A stretch of DNA of 64,000 bases, taken from Neostapfia colusana. Lineage: Eukaryota; Streptophyta; Magnoliopsida; Poales; Poaceae. Position numbers and translations under genes: made by a program. The DNA is taken from positions 41,760,699-41,824,698 of the forward strand of contig JASWHV010000013.1 of NCBI GenBank assembly GCA_030760725.1. Direction: 5' to 3'. Positions 9,213 through 19,283 of the stretch are shown piece after piece. How positions within the stretch are numbered: the stretch's first letter is position 1; every line of letters begins with the position of its first letter. The notes below the pieces were generated by a model. It was not told where the DNA came from. It ran no database searches and saw nothing but the letters and a program-made list of their open reading frames with translations.

Positions 9213-11603
9213 ATGGCCGGAAGAGGAAAGGGTCGTGCTGCCAACCCTGCCAACAACAACGATGAGGCCTGCAACCCTCATCTTTCTGGGAGCCAAGACA
9301 GGGGTGGGCGCTGTGAGGGAGTTGATCCCATCCACCAAATGCTTGAAAATCAAAATCAGCTCATCCAGAACCTGACTCAAGTGGTGGCCAACTTGCATCA
9401 AGTCCCACCCCCACAAGAAGCACCACGCCAACCATGGTTGAGTGAGTTTCTAGGAACTCAACCTCCGAAGTTTGCAAGTGCTGCTGAACCTCTGGAGGCA
9501 GATGACTGGCTAAAGACCATTGAGAGCAAGATGAGGATCATACAGTGCCAAGGGTATGAGAGGGTGCTGTTTGCCTCTCATCAATTGCATGGACCTGCTG
9601 CTGATTGGTGGACCGCCTACGTGGCCGCCCATCATAACCCTGAGAACATCACTTGGGAAGAGGTCAAGCGTAGCTTCCGCAACCATTACATACCAAGGGG
9701 TGAACTCAAAAACAAGAGGAAGGAGTTCTTGGGGTTGCAGCAAGGAAACATGACTGTGAGGGAATACCTCACTAAATTTACTCAACTCTCCCGTTATGCC
9801 TCACGGGACATAGAGACTGATGAGCAGAAACAGGATTGTTTCGTGGAAGGACTTACCGCAGAAATGCAGTGTGTAATGTCCTCCAACGAGTATGAAAGCT
9901 TCCAAAAGATGGTGGACAGAGCATTTGTGGTAGAAAGGAAGCTGAAGGCCTTGGAAAATGAAAACAAGAGGAAGGCCGGGTCGTCACACCAAGCCTCCGG
10001 GAGCAACACCCGCCCACGTCTGATGCAGCAATCCGCAGGGCAGACGAACCGTGCTGCGGTACCCTACTCAGCACCAAGAGGGTACAACCTGAACTACAGG
10101 CCTCCAGCAGCACCAATACAGCCACAACGTCAGTTCGTACAGAAGCCTCGCCCTACATATCAACCTCGACCAGCAGTGCAAGGACCCCCAAACCAACCCC
10201 AAGACAACAAAGGCCAGACACCTAAGGTTGGGGTGCAATGTTTTAACTGTGGTGAAGTGGGGCACTACGCCCATAAGTGCCCAAAGAAGAAGCCCGCGCA
10301 GCCGCAACAGCAGAATGTAATGAGAGGACGGGTGAACCACGTCACCATGGAGGAGTGGCAAGAGGCACCCGACGTGGTAGTTGGTAAGTTTCCTGCCAAT
10401 TTACACATTGCAACCCTGCTGTTTGATTCTGGTGCTACCCACTCGTTCATTGCCCAAGGGTTTGTTAAGAAGCATGACCTAGCAACAACACAAATGAACC
10501 ATATGCTAGCAGTAAACTCTCCAGGTGGAGAAATAAGGACAAGACAAGTGTGTCCCAAAGTGAACCTAGACATTAATGGGGTAGTATTTACTGCTAACCT
10601 CATAGTGATAGATTCACAAGGGATAGATATTATCTTGGGTATGGATTGGTTGATCAAACACAAAGGAATCATCCATTGTTCGACCAGAACGGTGGAACTA
10701 ACTCACCCTAGTGGCACAAGAGTAAAGTTTATAACAATACAAGAGCCTAGTTGGGACATTAAATTAAATCAAGTTGAGGTGAAAGTGGAAGAGATCAGGA
10801 CCATCAGGGAATATCCAGATGTTTTTCCGGAGGAGTTGCCAGGTATGCCTCCCAATCGTGAAGTGGAATTCGCAATTGAGCTAGTGCCTGGAACAGCCCC
10901 GATATACAAGAGACCTTATCGGATGGACTCCAAGCAGCTGGGAGAACTCAAGGATCATTTGAGAGAATTGACGGAGAAGGGGTATATTCGCCCTAGTTCC
11001 TCACCTTGTGGAGCTCCAGTGATATTTGTGCCCAAGAAGGACGGAACTCAAAGGTTATGCGTGGACTACCGTGCCTTGAATGAGGTAACCATCAAGAACA
11101 AGTACCCATTACCCCACATTGAAGACTTGTTTGATCAGTTGAGGGGAGCTTGTGTGTTCTCGAAAATTGATCTCAGGTCGGGATACCACCAACTTAAGAT
11201 AAGGCAAGCCGATATTCCAAAGACAACTTTCGTATCTCAGTACGGATTGTATGAATACACCGTCATGCCTTTCGGGCTAACGAATGCCCTGACATACTTC
11301 ATGTATCTCATGAACAAGGTATTCATGGAATATCTAGACAAATTTGTGGTGGTTTTCATAGATGACATTCTCATTTTCTTCAAAGATGAAGAGGAACATG
11401 AGAAACATATAAGGTTGGTGTTGCAGAGGCTGAGAGAACACCAACTATATGCCAAGTTGAGCAAGTGTGAGTTTTGGCTGAAGAGAATTCCCTTCTTAGG
11501 ACATATAATCTCGGAGGGAGGAATCTCCGTAGATCCCGCCAAAATCGAGGATATACAGAAGTGGAAGACCCCTGAAAATGTCGGGGAAGTTCGAAGCTTC
11601 TAG
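9213..11603 (+). CDS. Element A Gag-protease-reverse transcriptase, open part of gag-pol
   Basis: 796 codons from ATG (MAGRGKGR). Residues ~95-220 form a retrotransposon Gag domain (WWTAYVAAH, then LQQGNMTVREYLTKF). A basic, Pro/Gln-rich linker leads to a CCHC zinc knuckle, CFNCGEVGHYAHKC, at residue 343. The aspartic protease active site DSGATHSF starts at Asp405. RT spans ~560-790 with VDYRALN, LRSGYHQL and the catalytic FIDD at 717-718, all intact. The frame ends at TAG (11601-11603), where relatives have Leu in the SFLGLAGYY block, so this is a nonsense mutation and not the natural end. Translation downstream continues in the same frame. Packaging, maturation and DNA synthesis functions look intact up to the RT connection; RNase H and integrase would be lost. 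Confidence 0.92.
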   Translation: MAGRGKGRAANPANNNDEACNPHLSGSQDRGGRCEGVDPIHQMLENQNQLIQNLTQVVANLHQVPPPQEAPRQPWLSEFLGTQPPKFASAAEPLEADDWLKTIESKMRIIQCQGYERVLFASHQLHGPAADWWTAYVAAHHNPENITWEEVKRSFRNHYIPRGELKNKRKEFLGLQQGNMTVREYLTKFTQLSRYASRDIETDEQKQDCFVEGLTAEMQCVMSSNEYESFQKMVDRAFVVERKLKALENENKRKAGSSHQASGSNTRPRLMQQSAGQTNRAAVPYSAPRGYNLNYRPPAAPIQPQRQFVQKPRPTYQPRPAVQGPPNQPQDNKGQTPKVGVQCFNCGEVGHYAHKCPKKKPAQPQQQNVMRGRVNHVTMEEWQEAPDVVVGKFPANLHIATLLFDSGATHSFIAQGFVKKHDLATTQMNHMLAVNSPGGEIRTRQVCPKVNLDINGVVFTANLIVIDSQGIDIILGMDWLIKHKGIIHCSTRTVELTHPSGTRVKFITIQEPSWDIKLNQVEVKVEEIRTIREYPDVFPEELPGMPPNREVEFAIELVPGTAPIYKRPYRMDSKQLGELKDHLRELTEKGYIRPSSSPCGAPVIFVPKKDGTQRLCVDYRALNEVTIKNKYPLPHIEDLFDQLRGACVFSKIDLRSGYHQLKIRQADIPKTTFVSQYGLYEYTVMPFGLTNALTYFMYLMNKVFMEYLDKFVVVFIDDILIFFKDEEEHEKHIRLVLQRLREHQLYAKLSKCEFWLKRIPFLGHIISEGGISVDPAKIEDIQKWKTPENVGEVRSF

Positions 11604-12884
11604 GGATTGGCTGGATACTATCGACGGTTTATCGAGGGATTCTCTAAGATCTCGAGACCCCTCACCAAACTGTTGGAGAAGGGAATCACATTCACATGGA
11701 CGCCGCAGTGCGAGACGAGTTTTCAGGAGTTAAAGAAAAGATTGACAACAACCCCATTGCTAGTTATGTCAGATATGTAGAAGAACATTACGGTGTACTG
11801 CGATGCCTCTGGAAACGGGTTGGGATGTGTTCTCATGCAAGAAGGGCATGTCGTGGCTTATGCATCCCGGCAGCTCCGGAAGCACGAGAAGAACTATCCT
11901 ACACATGACCTAGAACTAGCCGCAGTGGTACACGCGTTGAATATTTGGCGGCACTACTTGATGGGGAAGAGAACAAAGATATATACGGATCATAAGAGTT
12001 TAAAGTACATTTTCACACAGCCAGATCTCAGCCTCAGACAAAGGAGATGGTTAGAGCTAATCAATGATTTTGATGTGGGCATCAACTATCATCCTAGGAA
12101 AGCAAACATCGTGGCAGATGCTTTAAGCCGGAAAGTGCAGGTCAATAGGTTGAGCTTGAAGGACATCCCTGCAGAATTGAAGGACGATATTATAAGACTC
12201 AATCTATGCCTGGTGAATAGTGGTGAGGCCATCGCCATGGATGTGGACTCCACGCTAGAGCAAGACATACGCGAGGGTCAAAAGAATGACGAGAAGATAC
12301 AAGAAATCAGGCAACTCATCAAGGGAAATAAAGCCCCTGGTTTCAGAGAGGATGAACAGAGAACGGTGTGGCACAGGAAAAGAATCTGTGTGCCAGAAGT
12401 AAAGAAGATCCGTGAATTGATTTTGAAGGAGGCTCACGATTCTGACTATTCCATTCATCCTGGGAGTACGAAGATGTACCAGGACCTCAAGAGCAGGTAT
12501 TGGTGGTATGGCATGAAGCGAGATGTCGTGGAACATGTTGCCCTATGTGACACATGCCAGTTGGTGAAAGCAGAACATCAACGACCCGCGGGATTATTGC
12601 AACCACTCAAAGTGCCTGAATGGAAATGGGAAGAAATTGGTATGGATTTCATAGTGGGATTACCTAGGACCCAATCAGGATATGATTCAATATGGGTCAT
12701 CATCGATAGGCTAACCAAGGTAGCTCATTTCATCCCCGTGAAAGAAAGCTACAGCGGATCCAAATTGGCAGATCGTGTGTTACCATGGAGTGCCGAAGAA
12801 GATAGTCTCGGATCTAGGGACACAATTCACCTCGAGGTTCTGGTAGAAGTTGCACGAAACCATGGGAACCCATCTGAACTTTAG
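11604..12884 (+). pseudogene. Element A RNase H and integrase N-terminal half
   Basis: This continues the gag-pol frame after the stop at 11601. GLAGYYRRF is followed by a second stop, TAG, at 11778-11780, just before the RNase H block YCDASGNGLGCVLM. The RNase H ends with the usual ADALSRK. Integrase follows with the HHCC zinc finger (IHPGSTK ... CDTCQLVK) and the first core Asp in GMDFIVGL. Near 12766-12784 a small deletion shifts the frame, and the rest of the core is read one frame over. A lone open frame starting at 11793 would give RNase H plus half an integrase, which is unlikely to work. Confidence 0.88.
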
Positions 12885-13665
12885 TTCTGCCTATCATCCC
12901 CAAACTGACGGGCAGACGGAAAGGACCAATCAGATTCTTGAGGATATGCTGAGAGCGTGTGCACTCAAAAACAATCGGAGTTGGGACAAGAACTTACCGT
13001 ATGTGGAGTTCTCCTATAACAACAGCTATCAGGCTAGTATGAAGATGTCACCGTTTGAAGCTTTGTACGGGAGGAATTGCAGAACTTTCCTATTTTGGAA
13101 CAAAACAGGGGAAAGTAAAGTGTATGGTCCCGAAGTACTACAAGAAGCCGAGGCAAAAGTAAGGGAAATTCGCAACAACTTGAGGATAGCACAGACACGA
13201 CAAAAGAGCTATGCCGATGTACGGAGAAGAGAGCTCGTTTTCAACGTGGGAGACTATGTCTATCTCAAGGTGTCCCCTATCCGAGGACTTCGTCGGTTCA
13301 AGGTGAAAGGGAAGTTGTCACCTCGATACATCAGACCCTTTCAAGTTCTGGAGAGGAAGGGCGAAGTGGCGTATCAACTAGAATTACCGGCTCGCCTATC
13401 GGATGTGCACGATGTATTCCATGTGTCACAGCTCAAGAAATGTCTGAGAACGCCTGAAGAGGTGTTACCCATGAATGAGGTTGACGTAGCTGAGGATTTG
13501 TCTTATGCCGAGCAACCATCCAAGATTTTGGAAACAATGGAACGCCTCACAAGAAATTAAAGAATCCGGATGTGCAAGGTGCAGTGGAAGCATCACTCGG
13601 AAGAGGAAGCCACCTGGGAGCGAGAAGATGAGCTTAAGGCACAATTTCTGGAATTGTTTTCTTAG
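12769..13665 (+). pseudogene. Element A integrase core C-terminal half and chromodomain-like tail
   Basis: Read in the +1 frame relative to the preceding segment. It resumes at HGVPKKIVSD, where the second core Asp is kept but the next residues read LG where relatives have RG. TAG at 12844-12846 breaks it. Then come HPQTDGQTERTNQIL with the catalytic Glu, a GPY/F-like block (GKLSPRYIRPFQV, with the Gly replaced), and HDVFHVSQLKK. The chromodomain-like end (PSKILETMER ... KVQWKHHSEEEATWE) is split by TAA at 13558-13560; the same frame continues to TAG at 13663-13665. Chromodomains of this group are thought to steer integration to marked chromatin; here it is decayed. Confidence 0.87.
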
Positions 13666-13691
13666 AACCACCAATCTGGAGGACAAGATTT

Positions 13692-13710
13692 CTTTTAAGG
13701 GGGGTAGAGC
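13692..13710 (+). promoter_or_regulatory. Polypurine tract of element A
   Basis: CTTTTAAGGGGGGTAGAGC lies immediately before the 3' LTR. The same core, CTTTTAAGGGG, precedes the 3' LTRs of B (41622-41639) and C (50689-50708), so this is the plus-strand primer of this group. Confidence 0.88.
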
Positions 13711-16700
13711 TGTAACACCCCAAAATCCTGTTAAGAGGGGAATTTAAAAAATTTTGGACGTATTGCATGTGTTGCAAAAATTCAAATTCAAACTGGAATT
13801 CAAATTAAACTCAAAACAGAAATGAAAAAGAAAAGAAAAGGAAAAAGTAAAACCCCCTGGCCAGTGGGCCGAAACCCACCAGCCGGCCCACCTCACCCCC
13901 GATCCAGCCCGCAGCCGCGCGCCCGTTTCCCCCTCCTAGACAGGCGGGACCCACCTATCATCCCCAACCCCCCGCTCGCGCCGACCCCGGACTCTTCCCC
14001 GCGCGCGTGCGATCGTAACCGACCGGATTTCCTCGTCCCTCAGCCCGACTCCTGGTCACAGAAGGCTCCAACTCGATCTAAACAAACCCGCCGCCCTTCC
14101 CCGGCTATTTAAACCCCGGCATCTCCCCGTTTTTCCCCATGATCTGCCGTTTTTCCTTCCGGTGAGAACCCGAGTTACTCCGGCCAATTTCGCTCGATCT
14201 TCGCTCAGGATTTCTGATCTAACGCGCTGATCTTGATCCACCGCCTCCGGGGAACCGCGCAGGTGCAGAAAACTCAGTGGTTTTGCACTTCAAACACAGC
14301 GCCGATGAGCCTCGCCGTGAATTCACCTCAAACCTCGTTGCCGACCGATTTCCAGGACCTCCGAGCTCAAGAAAACCCCCGAGGTGAGATCCCCGACCTC
14401 CCCTCTACCGATCTATGGCATAAAATCACAGTTTTAGGAAGAATTGACGAAGATCCGAAGCTCTCCGGCGAGATCGCCGCCTCCCGCTACCGTGCGCCGC
14501 CGGGCAGCGCCGCCCACGCTCGATCAGAGCGACGTGGTCGCTTGTGCGCCGTCTATTTTAAATCGCACGGTAGAATTTAAATCCCCGCGTACCGGTTCGA
14601 CGTTATAATCTCAGCCGTCTGTTTTAAATCGGACGGTCCACGTCAGCCCCGCGTTATAAAGGCCGGAATTCTTACGCGCTACCCCCTGGGGTTCTCGGAA
14701 AATATGAGCTAGCCCCAGAAACTTCTGATCTAGCCCCTGGAACTTCAGAAAATCATGTAAATTCATTTAAAAATCAGTTTTAGCCCCTGGACTTAATAAA
14801 AATTAGGAAAACCCCTCTGTTATGTGTAGTTAGACCCCTGGAAATTCTTAAAATAATATAATAGACCCTGTAGTGGGGTGAGTTTACCTTTTTAACCTTA
14901 TGTGATATTAAATTTAGGAATTTGAATATGTGTTTAGTATTTAAAATTTAAAAGATGGGACAAACATATTGTAAATTCAAATTAAAAACTTTCCTAGTAC
15001 TTGGAAAACTTTGGAGTGAGATAAAAATAGATTTTTGGCTGAAGTGAATCTGTCTAATTGATTATTCACATTTATTAGTTATAGGGACACATTTTTAAGT
15101 AGAGAATAATTCTGAAAATTAGTAAAATAAATGTAAAATATATCACATCAGAGGAGAAGTTCAAAAATATATTATTTAATATTTTAGACCCGAAACCTAT
15201 TCTGTTTGAATGAGGTGTCTTACTATTTTCATAATAAAGTTCACATCTTTGCATAGGAAATAAATCTGAAAATATAGCAAGCTAGGTATGAATAACTAGA
15301 AAATGATAAATGATGTTTCCAAAATCCAAAGAATTCAGTTTAGGGTTGGTAGAAGGTCTGAAGACACATTTGGAGTAGGAAAATACCCTCCATGCACACT
15401 TGGTAGCTAAAAGGTGTATCAATTGAATATAAGGAATTTATTTAAATTGGAAACTCATATATAGTATGCAACATAAATATGAATACAAAAGTAGAAATCA
15501 TATCCACATGTTTAAAAGTGCATGTAAGCCCAAAAATCAACACACATAGAGTAACCACAACACATAGTTATGGGAATGGCTTTCATAAATGGGAATGTGT
15601 GGTTTGTATGAAGTGGAAATGTGAACTATGTCTTATGGATTGTTGTTTTCTTTTGCTATGTGTGATGGTATGATGTAGAACCTGCTCCAGAGCAAGTTCT
15701 TCCTTTCGAAGATCAAGACTACCCATTCCCAGAGCAGCAAGAAGAAGACAAGTGTCCTTGACCACTTTGATCCTATGCTAGGATGTGTAGATAGAATTAT
15801 TTGCATTGTCAATTGAAATATGAAACCCATGCTAGGATGTTTCCCTAGAATTGCATTATCTTGTTTCCTTGTAGCTTGGGTTGGGATTTGTTTTATTATG
15901 TCATTCACTCATATTACTTGTGCTTAGCCATGCTTAGAATAGGATAATTGGGATATGAGACCATCAGTTTATTTACCATACTCTTGAATGAGATGTTATG
16001 AGTTATGTAGAGGTAGGGATCAAGGCACGTTGGATGATTTGGTTGGTGCTGGGTGCACGAGACTCGGGTTTGTGTTTAGTACTTGCCTGGATCCTAAGGA
16101 CCGGTTCATGGAGCATGTAACCTGGCTTTACCGTGCCAACCACATGCTGAGATGGGGCAGCTAGGCCAATTAATTAGGTGTATTTCCGGCGTAGTATGGG
16201 TGTGTTGGATGGTGCGGGGAATAGGTGTCAGCTGGACTACCATATGAACCGCAAGGCTCAAGAGGGGGCCACTGCAGCGGGGTTGGAGCCTCTTATATGC
16301 TGTTAGGGGTGAAACCTCAGTGGGCCCACGCTCGTCGGGAATCCCTTTGTAAAGGCTTCGTAGTGATCTCCTGGCTACACACCTGGGAAGTGTGAATTGT
16401 GGTTCGTGGTCACTGGCATAATGGAGGTTCTTTTAGTCCACCCGGCAACGGGGGATGAAATCACTACATGTGGGTACAGTGGTGCAAACTCTGCAGAGTC
16501 AAAACTGTCATGACAGCCGTGCTCACGGTCAAGAGCGGCTTGGACTTATTCATGATTAGAGGATGAGGACCTTGGAGGTTGTGGATGTTAAGCGGGGAGC
16601 TTAACATTGGAAATGATGTTATGGTTATTTGATTATGATGATGGGATGGGAGTTTGGGACCATTTCACCTGTGTAGTAATGTAGGTGCTTAATAAGCTAA

Positions 16701-17148
16701 GGTGATAGGTATTAATTGCGTAGTGCTTTAACCATGGGTTCAACCTCTCCTTGCTCTAGCATGCATGACATAACTTTCCCACACTTGCTGAGTACCATCG
16801 GTACTCAACCTTGCATATTTGTTGGTTTATATTGCTGCTCAGTTCAAGATAATGAAGTGGTGTTTAATAATCAAGACTTTGGACCCGAAGAAGGTTTCTA
16901 GGTTCACGGAGTCCCCCGGGCAATGCCTGTAACGGAGCCCACAAGAATAATATTCCGCTGCTATTTTATTTACTTGTTATGAACTTATTATCGTCCATCG
17001 AGTCATATGCTATGTAAGACTTATTTATATTCGACACCTGGCTTGTAATAAATGATGCTTCACTATTTGTCCTCACATGTATGAGAAAATGATCCTGGCA
17101 TACATGTGATATTCACTCAGTTGTTTTTCGGAGAAACCGGGTGTGACA
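13711..17148 (+). repeat. Element A 3' LTR
   Basis: 3438 bases, TGTAACACC to TGTGACA. It aligns with the 5' LTR with few differences. It keeps the AGAGGGG segment near its start that the 5' copy lost. TATA-like box at 14105-14113, near-palindromes at 14549-14570 and 14615-14636, poly(A) signal AATAAA at 17047-17052. Confidence 0.93.
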
Positions 17149-17153
17149 ACCTG
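17149..17153. repeat. Right target-site duplication of element A (ACCTG)
   Basis: Exact match to 4497-4501. Together they show that A arrived by integrase-mediated insertion and that both LTR ends are original. Confidence 0.9.
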
Positions 17154-19283
17154 GTACATCGGTTTCCTAGGTCCCATATAGCAGTAAGCATCCGGTACAC
17201 AACTCAATACTTGCTCACGGATGCGGCACACACATCGGTCCTTAACTAACACAGGCAGAGCTACTCGACCAAGACCTCGTCTTGTCGCTGCCTAGCCCTC
17301 CTGCCCGGTCTCATCTTTAGAAATATAAACTTTAGTTTGCCTTTATCAACTACACCCATGTAATCCCCACTATAGCTCGCGAGTAGATTCCAACTACTCG
17401 ACTTCTACCGAATGTCGTACCCTATTTAGCACGACAACCTTCTATAGCGGAGAAATCCTTCTACCCTTGACTCCAGGGTTCATTTGGTCATGCATTTGGG
17501 GTATAAAGCATACTTGATCTAATGCGCATACAAACTCTGACCATAGTAGTGAACAAAGTAAAAACTTTATAAACAACTTAAATGTAAACCGGAGCTTGCC
17601 TTGGTTTTGCAGGTGACTAAAGTCAGATAATTATGAAGTTAGTTGCTGATGACTTGAAGCTTAATCACTGCCCTTCTTGCTCCTTGATCCAAGCTTCACT
17701 TCTCCTCCACTTTTCCACGTTTAATCACTACACGTTATAAATATGCATATATGTTTAATTGTAAAGCTTTTGCTAATAAGTTCTAAAGACAAGTTTAAAA
17801 CTGGAACTCTGTTTACGAATTTAAAATGACACTGGTGCTAGTGGTTTGGGTTTAAGCACTATGATCAAGTGATAAGTGTGTTTCATCAATTGTGTGTTGA
17901 TCACCTTGTGAGGTTGAACAGAACAGTACTGATCCAGGGCTCCAATGGAGCTGAAACTTTTCATGTGAGTTCCTTGTGACAAGAAAGTCATCTGGACCAA
18001 AATTTAGAATTTTTCAATGAGTATATCACTAAGAACAATTCCCTAAGCATTTAGGCACAAAGGAATTAATTCTGAATACAATTTCAAACATATATCAGGG
18101 GCATGCATGAATTTTCCTAGGATTTTTGGAGCTAAGAATTTCCCAGAACTGAATTTCTAAGTTTTGGAAATTCTCTGGAATTGTTTCTGTATTCATTTGA
18201 ACACAGCAACTTGAAATCAGAATTATCCTAAATAAATCCACTCCAAATGACCTGAAACTTTTACAGGAGTCCACTAATATCCTAAAGAATACTCTGGCAA
18301 AATTTGAGGATTTTTGGATCAATCAAACTCCCTCAAAAAGTCTTTTGCTTAAAAGCTTTAAAACAATTTCCAGAATTTAATAATGGTTTTCATACAAATT
18401 GGGTCGCATATTTGGATAGAGTTTCTCAATCTGAATCCAACCTAATTTGAATCACTAAATTTGGATCTTCCTAGTAAAAGTTATGAGGTTCTAAGGTTTG
18501 AACTGAATTTGGGGATTCAAATAAACCGGGAAACATTTAAATTCTGACTGTGGGTCCCGAGTGATGTGTCAGTCCCTCGATGCAGCCACACCGCGGTCCA
18601 CAGACAACTTGGCTGTAGCCACAAACGATCAACTGGCCACAGCAAATCCCAGTCTACTGCTAACGGTCACTGACCGGTGGGGCCGAAGGCTTCTTTTTCC
18701 TCCCGAGCCCCCCTTTCCCGCGCGCTCCTTCCCCCTCGCTGGCGCGGCGGCGCTGCTCCAGACTCTCCCTTTCCGGTGGACTCAGGGGCTGAAACTCGCC
18801 GCTAGCCTCGCTCTCGATGTGAGGAACTCGTCCCCATGCTCACCAGAGGCCAGCGATGGCTCTAAACCACCGGGCAACGTGCGGCGGCTCGGTTCTCCCT
18901 CCGGCGACGTCGTGCGCCCTCTCTGGAGCCCCAAACCAACTGGTCTTTGGTTCTACAGCCTCAGTCGGTCACGGGGGTGCTCGGTTTTGGTTCGAACTTG
19001 ATTTGCAACGGCTCGAAATGAGGTCTCACTGTGTGCCTGGCGGTTCCCACCATGACCGCCGCTCGGAAAACTTGAAATTAGTTGCAACTACTCAGTTCTA
19101 AGCTAGGTTTATGAAGGAAATGGAGTCGCTAGCTAGTCTAGCTCCCGTGTGCAAGATTTGGTGAGCTAAAACATGAATTGCAACTGAATTTGATCATCCC
19201 GTACCGGATGGTCGAATTGCGCCCTCTGAAAGAAAATTTCTGAATTGGCTCTCGGTGATCCACGGCTCGACTTGTGGTCTGGG
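17154..19283 (-). repeat. LTR Y1, middle segment
   Basis: Continuation of the minus-oriented LTR Y1 after element A. It matches G (1-2000) and the reverse complement of B's 5' LTR, moving from the LTR end toward the middle: the blocks at 17580 (caaaccgg equivalent), 17940 (ccaatggagctga) and 18250 (ccaaatgacctgaaac). It ends at CTGGG, the target site of solo LTR Y2, and resumes at 23343. No coding sequence is supported; the 146-codon frame at 18561-19001 lies in the GC-rich leader and has no protein features. Confidence 0.78.
19279..19283. repeat. Left target-site duplication of solo LTR Y2 (CTGGG)
   Basis: CTGGG precedes the TGTGGCGG start of Y2, and CTGGC follows its other end at 23338-23342. 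One base of five differs. Removing Y2 restores a Y1 sequence matching the reverse complement of B around 33130-33170, which independently supports the insertion point. Confidence 0.75.

Larger units (their letters stand above)
4502..17148 (+). mobile_element. Element A: near-complete Ty3/gypsy chromovirus (Tekay/Del-like)
   Basis: A 12.6 kb LTR retrotransposon. In order it has a 5' LTR, an initiator tRNA-Met PBS, ORF0, gag-pol in the order Gag, zinc knuckle, protease, RT, RNase H, integrase, chromodomain-like tail, then a PPT and a 3' LTR, all between perfect ACCTG repeats. Integrase following RNase H marks Ty3/gypsy. The GPY/F-like block, chromodomain-like end, tRNA-iMet priming and LTRs over 3 kb fit the Tekay/Del chromoviruses. 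The extra ORF ahead of gag recalls what I remember of rice RIRE3/RIRE8; that link is from memory and untested. The two LTRs look about 98-99% alike by eye, so insertion was recent. The coding region has four in-frame stops and one frameshift, so A cannot move on its own products. It is inserted, antisense, in LTR Y1. Confidence 0.93.

Noticed and set aside
9213..13665. Endogenous plant pararetrovirus
   Set aside because: Paired LTRs, target-site duplication, PPT, integrase and a chromodomain-like tail identify an LTR retrotransposon. There is no movement protein or pararetroviral coat region.
18561..19001. 146-codon open frame as a host gene
   Set aside because: It lies in the GC-rich leader of LTR Y1, has low-complexity Pro/Ser/Arg composition and no domain, and the equivalent stretches in G and B are not open in the same way.
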